Origin: Pelargonium nanum
Lineage: Eukaryota; Streptophyta; Magnoliopsida; Geraniales; Geraniaceae
Assembly (NCBI GenBank): GCA_036897485.1
Contig: JAYMTF010001446.1
Location: 1 to 23,356, forward strand
Length of the DNA: 23,356 bases
Direction of reading: 5' to 3'
Shown here: positions 18,674 through 23,356 of the stretch, piece by piece
Position numbering within the stretch: the first letter of the stretch is position 1
Layout of the letters: the number at the start of each line of letters is the position of its first letter
Position numbers and translations under genes: made by a program
Notes under the pieces: generated by a model
Told to the model about the DNA's origin: nothing
Seen by the model: only the letters and a program-made list of their open reading frames with translations
Databases searched by the model: none

Positions 18674-18738
18674 TCCGATAAACCTACGCTTTTACATGAA
18701 AAATCCGACAAACCTACGCTTTTACATGAAAAATCCGA
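18674..18738 (+). repeat. 30-bp tandem repeat, about 2.2 copies
   Basis: Units start at 18674 and 18704, each reading TCCGA(T/C)AAACCTACGC then TTTTACATGAAAAA; a third partial TCCGA is at 18734. The two units differ at a single base, so the duplication is recent. Confidence 0.9.
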
Positions 18739-19058
18739 ATCGCGATCCGAGGCACGAAACAGCTGCCTCTTTGGAATTGGATCTGGACTAAGGTCTTCTC
18801 AACCCGCCCCGAAACCCAATTCTCTTTAGCTATAATTGGAGCGATCCAACAGAGTATGGCCCAATGACGAGTAGCATTTGCAAGAAGAGGCCCAACTCAA
18901 GATGTGCACAACTATAAATAAAAGAAAGGTTTAGGTCCATGTTCCAAAGTTTTCATTTCCATGGGACAATCTATAAATTCATTAAAAATAGCACACTACT
19001 AAACTACGTAACTAAGAGATCATCACGACTCTTATCTTTATATAAATAAAACAATAAC

Positions 19059-19073
19059 GAAAAAACCAACAAA

Positions 19074-19106
<33 letters not shown>

Positions 19107-19117
19107 CAACAAAGTAA
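19059..19117 (+). repeat. 19-bp direct repeats flanking a poly(A) tract
   Basis: GAAAAAACCAACAAAGTAA occurs at 19059-19077 and again at 19099-19117. Between the copies there is essentially only A (the run extends 19076-19098). This is what insertion of a bare poly(A) tail with a target-site duplication would leave. A 40-bp slippage duplication is the alternative. Confidence 0.6.
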
Positions 19118-19423
19118 CCTCATAAGTATTTTGATGTTATTTGACAGATGTTGTCCGGTAAGATAACATACGAATTCTTATGTTAGCGACATATGTAAAA
19201 TAACATAAAACGAGACAACACAAACAAAAAACGAATAAATTAGTAGAACCAGAAACAACAATATAACTAAAATTGACTTTTTTTTCCGGTTTATATTATA
19301 GGGTTTCCGAACAGACCCGCACACTTACAATTGACATCTTTAAGCCGTTTTATCAAACCCAAACTAATCTTCATTCAAGATTTATTCACAGTTAAAACTT
19401 TCTTCTATTTCAATAAGTGTGTT

Positions 19424-19475
19424 GAGCGGGGATCGAACACAAACGCTCTATCCACTCACACACCCAGTGTTGTCA
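19424..19475 (-). repeat. tRNA-derived (SINE-like) relic
   Basis: On the minus strand, GAGTGGATAGAGCG (19457-19444) resembles a tRNA D-arm/A box and is followed by GTTCGATCCC (19438-19429), a good T-arm/B box. The anticodon region expected between them is missing, so this is not a functional tRNA gene. A decayed SINE or tRNA pseudogene is the likeliest reading. Confidence 0.35.
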
Positions 19476-19758
19476 AGTGCGCCAAGCTAACCATCTGTGA
19501 ACCATTGGTTAAATCTGTGGCTTGAGAAGCATAACTGAGGGCATATTCCTCTGTTTTCTCCAAAATCCTAAAATTAGAGATCATCGCATTCGCGTTTTGG
19601 TCCTTCTCTCAACACCTCTTCTTCTACTTTTCATCTCTCGTTCCTTTGCTCGTCAAATACATAATCCAAACCAAAACCCAACTTCTCAGGAAGAGAGAAG
19701 ATCCAATTTCGAAGAAGAAACCACAGATCTGCTCGCTCGATCGACCCATCAATCAATC

Positions 19759-22700
19759 ATGGAGATTATGCAGAGAGAGCGAGACCTGTTCATGTCGTCC
19801 CCTCTCATTGACCTTCCAAAAGGTGCGTGTACCCATAACCCATCGATCTGTAGCGGTTTTATTTGATATTTCGGTGAATCGATCGTGCAAAGCTTGAGCC
19901 TTTACCTTGAAAGCTTGCATTTTTACCTTGTTTTGCTGTCTGGTCTGCTTGTTTTTTGTTAGATTTGGGTACCCATTTGGTGTTTTGAGTTTATTTTCAC
20001 TTCAATTTTGTACCCTCTTTACAAAATTCAGTGTTTTTTTTCCTCTTTTTAAATAGGGGTTTTCTTGTGTTTTTTTGATGATTTACTGTTTTTGTTTTGC
20101 AGGAGAAAATGTGAAAAGGGGGCGTGGGGTTATGATTGAGGAGAAGATTGAATATCTGGAGAGCTTGACTGGAAAAGTAATCCTCTGAATTTTGATTATT
20201 TTGTTGCAAATTGCTTTGAAAATTAAGTATGATTTCTGTTCCCTGATGACATTATTTAGGACTAGTTCATCTGAAGTTTCCATGGATGTGTTAACTTGTT
20301 TGTGATTATGTTATTTGTTTTATTATTATTTTAAACTACTCATCAAACATCTCTACTAAAGTATTGGTACATGTTACTGACAAGAAATGTAATTTTTTGG
20401 AGGCCTTATTATTCACTTTCAAGGATTCTGCTTCAACTGTGTTACTAGTTACTACACATGGAATAATTTTGAATTGAGTGGACTTTAATGTTTAAACAGC
20501 ATGGATACAATAGAAAGTTTGAAAGGGGTATGCTTGGCACGTTCTCGGACCCATAAGATACCAGAAGTAATAACAAAATGGAAATTTGGGTGGATAGATT
20601 GTGTGATCTGCTCTTTATTGTTTAGGTGACAGGATCATAATACGTATAGTTAAGTTGATATGCCCTGTGAAATTTGCTAGTCTTAAGTTATTTACTATCT
20701 TTTGACTTGTTTATCTTTGTTCTTGGAATTGAGAATTTGGAACAACAGCATTCATTCTCTCAATCCATCTGAAGCTCACTATCCATCTTTTGCCCTTTTC
20801 TAATGCAGGTAAGCAACCGCCGCTCTCGCAGGTGGTTAAATGATCGTCTGTTGATGGAGCTTGTTCCCCGCTTGAATGCTGAAGAAATTAGAGGCTTGTT
20901 TGCCCCACCACCTTGGGGTACATGTCAAAAACTTTTTGCAATCTATCTTATATGTTAATGAAATCACAAGTATGTAATCAGTAAAGCTTAAGAATTTCAA
21001 ATTTTGATAATTATAATGATACTTTTATTCACAGATGATACTAGATTCTTAAAATTAATATTACTGGGGCAAATAGTTCTGATTGGAAGTTCAATACGAA
21101 GGCTTTTCCATATATGGTTAAACTTTACTTATTTGTTTACTGCATGAATTTAAATACCGGTGTATTGAGGTGTCAAATAAATGTTAAAATTTGCATATTG
21201 GACTCGCACAACAATGAAAAGAATGAAGTTCAAAGTGTTTATGTTTGTGAATTACATTACTTCATGTATGTGTAGTTACGTCTTGCATTTCATTTGCATC
21301 GTATTTTGTATTAATCTCTCTGATTAATTTATCATTTGCAACGGCATTACTTGACCTTTGTTAGATGTAAACCCCACATGTCATCTTTAGATATAGAATG
21401 AAGTTTCAGCTCATGAATAATTGCTTGAAATGTTAACCTTTTTGTAACTACTTCTCATCATGTTTCAAGTTAATTATTTTGCGGTTTATTTTGCAGGTGA
21501 TGATGTACCACTATCACCATTTTGCATGACTAATGGGGGAGAATGGGACAGCTTTAGGACAATAGACATGGACAAAGAGGTCTTTTTTCATCCAAGCATG
21601 TTCATTCTCCTAGCACGTTTGTTTTGTTGAATGTTATAGCCGTATTTTATTCTGAATTTGTTATAATGCCAGTCATAGCAAGCGATAACTCATGCATATC
21701 ATCTTGAATACATTAATTAATTTATTTTTATTGTTACCTTAATTAGCCTTTTCCTTTCTGGAGTGCTCGAGGATTTGATAGACTAAGGGGTTCCATAGTC
21801 ATTTCAACACACGGTGTTGGTTTAAAATGACTTAGATGCATATTTCTCTGTGGTCAATGTGACAGATTACGTATGTAATGTTGGTTTGGCCGTTTTTGTC
21901 ATACAATGTGGAAATGCGTAGCAACACTAGCTTTGTTTCTTTGTGGTAGGCTAATATTATTAATGCCTTGAAAAGCTCGTCCACAAAGAGGAAAGTTCGT
22001 GTTGATGCTGACAAGATGGCTGTCTTGAATGCGTGGCGTAGAATTGATTGTCGAACAAGAGAGGCACTCCGACGTAGCTTCCTTTCGGAACTTATTGAAA
22101 GCTATGAGGTATATTAATTATTAAAGTCTAATTTCTTACAAATTGAAAGTTGTTCTTTTCAAGTAGTAGTGTTTGATAATAAAATATGTATTGCTCCTCC
22201 GTTTCAAAACGAGGGTCCTACGTCTCTTGTATTTTGGTCCCAAAATAAGTCTCATCTTTCCTTTGTTAGGAAGCTAGTTATGCATGAAATACCAATCGTA
22301 ACCCTATAATAAGTATGTATCCCTTAAGCTTGTTACAACACACGTTCATGACTTCATGGGGATACAAGAGGGAATGTACAACACTAACTAGCTTTTCCTT
22401 AAATTTCTTTCAAAATCAAAACCAAGACACTTATTTTGGGACGGAGGGAATATTATATATATGCTCAATTCAAAGCTTGAATTTGAAGTTCATTAAGTAG
22501 TCACTCTTAACTTTCAAATTTTAATGGATTGCATATTTTGTGAGATTTTATCTTAAGTTTTCGTGATTAATAACAAAATCTTCGTTGTTATAATAACTTG
22601 CTTTCTTCTCCTTTTCTCAAAGGACTCTGTACGTACCTTTATCAAGGAGGGTACGGACGCGGATGTTCTCACTCTTCGGGTTCACGATCCTTTCCATAGA

Positions 22701-23014
22701 TTATTGCTTCATGGAGTTTGTGAGGTAAATCTCATTTGTTTCTTATGATATCAGTTTCCTGTAAAAGATATGCGGAACCCGTTGAAACTAAACAATTCAA
22801 CATATTTATTTACTATGCGAGATCATCTAACATGTTAAGTGTTGTCTTTGAACAGTTCTACAACTTGGTGTCCGTGACTGAGACGGAGACACAACCGCAT
22901 GATGCAGATGGACCGAAGATGACAAGGATCACAAAGAAGAAAACGGGTTCCATTGAGCTCCCTAACATCACCATGGCCCATTTCTTGAAGATGTCCAAGG
23001 AAGGTGTTTGGTAG
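19759..23014 (+). CDS. R3H-domain single-stranded nucleic-acid-binding protein
   Basis: This is a complete plant protein with an R3H-associated N-terminal domain and an R3H domain. Exons are 19759-19822, 20103-20176, 20809-20917, 21497-21579, 21950-22108, 22623-22724 and 22856-23014, all GT-AG, and they join in frame to 249 residues. The N-terminal two thirds carry an Arg-rich run (NRRSRRW, about 49-55) and LFAPPPWGDDVPLSPF (about 76-91), which fit the R3H-associated domain. The R3H domain (about 164-205) has the defining Arg-x3-His in HRLLLH (Arg189, His193). A Lys-rich stretch (TKKKTG) and the conserved-looking PNITMAHFLKMSKEG end the protein. The family is predicted to bind single-stranded DNA or RNA, but its cellular role is not known to me. 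ATG 19759 is chosen because the upstream in-frame part is leader-like. Intron 5 hosts a Stowaway-like MITE. No break or missing residue is seen. Confidence 0.93.
22189..22452. mobile_element. Stowaway-like (Tc1/mariner) MITE in R3H intron 5, 264 bp
   Basis: The right end, read inwards, is TATTCCCTCCGTCCCAAAAT, the standard Stowaway terminus. The left end TATTGCTCCTCCGTTTCAAA is a diverged copy. TA dinucleotides at 22189-22190 and 22451-22452 fit the TA target duplication of this superfamily. A further internal CCCAAAATAAG match is near 22240. The element is AT-rich and noncoding. It lies between exons 5 and 6 (intron 22109-22622). Confidence 0.85.
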
Positions 23015-23356
23015 TTCGTTGCGCAAGCCGCTTCCTGTTCATGTCCATACAATTATAACATTGCATATTATGACTTATAACTATGTCTTTGGTTGTAAAA
23101 TATTTAAGTTGCTTGCCACAATCATCAACTGTAAAAGTATTTCACTTCACAAGTCTCTCTGAAGTGTGAGGAGAGCACATGTTGACTGTAGGCTTAGGTC
23201 TAAGCTCTTATCCTTAGAAGATGCTGTTTATCATCATAAGTTTTAATGATGATTTCTCAGTTATTTGGTTTCTTGTCAACTATTCTATTAAAAGTCTGTG
23301 TTTCGACTCTGAAAATCTGGATCGAATCTTGCGCTGAGGTGATGTCGTGTCTGTCT
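23015..23356. other. 3' flank of the R3H gene
   Basis: It contains the 3' untranslated region, with T-rich and TTGTAAAATATTT sequence about 80 bp after the stop as a possible polyadenylation region. No further gene is visible before the window ends. Confidence 0.5.

Larger units (their letters stand above)
18739..19758. other. Intergenic region and upstream/5' leader of the R3H gene
   Basis: It contains the A-tract duplication at 19059-19117 and the tRNA-like relic near 19424-19475, both listed separately. About 19545-19640 is rich in pyrimidine (CTTCTTCTACTTTTC-like), typical of a plant 5' untranslated leader for the R3H gene. I could not place its transcription start. Confidence 0.45.

Overview
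The window is nuclear DNA of a flowering plant, most likely a eudicot. The genes are split by AT-rich GT-AG introns, the intergenic DNA is AT-rich and carries short MITE-type transposon remnants, and every recognisable product is a plant family: SmD1, plant mRNA-capping enzyme, EDGP/basic-7S-globulin proteins and a plant R3H protein. I cannot name the species. An asterid is a guess from protein resemblance only.

Layout. 1-3570: mostly non-genic. It holds one candidate small minus-strand protein gene (2388-2597), a weaker minus-strand ORF (1383-1649) and a hAT-like MITE (3010-3225). 3583-5862 (-): complete four-exon SmD1 gene. 5863-6347: compact divergent promoter. 6348-12130 (+): mRNA-capping enzyme, with 16 well-supported coding exons plus a short, uncertain first coding exon. 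12131-12647: 3' flank of the capping gene and promoter of the next gene, with an RY element, a G-box and a TATA box. 12648-13919 (+): divergent intronless EDGP/GIP-like protein. 13920-15353: intergenic, with a hAT MITE that has a perfect 8-bp target duplication. 15354-16667 (-): canonical intronless EDGP/basic-7S-globulin-like protein, convergent with the previous gene. 16668-19758: AT-rich intergenic DNA with small tandem repeats, a duplication around a poly(A) tract and a tRNA-like relic. 19759-23014 (+): complete seven-exon R3H-domain protein, with a Stowaway-like MITE in intron 5. 23015-23356: 3' flank.

How the genes relate. SmD1 (core of the spliceosomal snRNPs) and the capping enzyme (5' cap of pre-mRNA) are head-to-head with 485 bp between start codons, so two RNA-processing genes may share a promoter; the R3H protein is a third predicted nucleic-acid-binding product. 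The two EDGP-like genes are a duplicated, convergent pair of secreted proteins that look catalytically dead and are probable inhibitors of microbial cell-wall hydrolases. They are much richer in GC than their surroundings. No operon, CRISPR array, rRNA gene or intact tRNA gene is present, and I see no wholly new multi-gene system. The most unusual items are the divergent promoter, the rewritten N-terminus of the capping enzyme, the RY/G-box promoter and several dated-looking small insertions.
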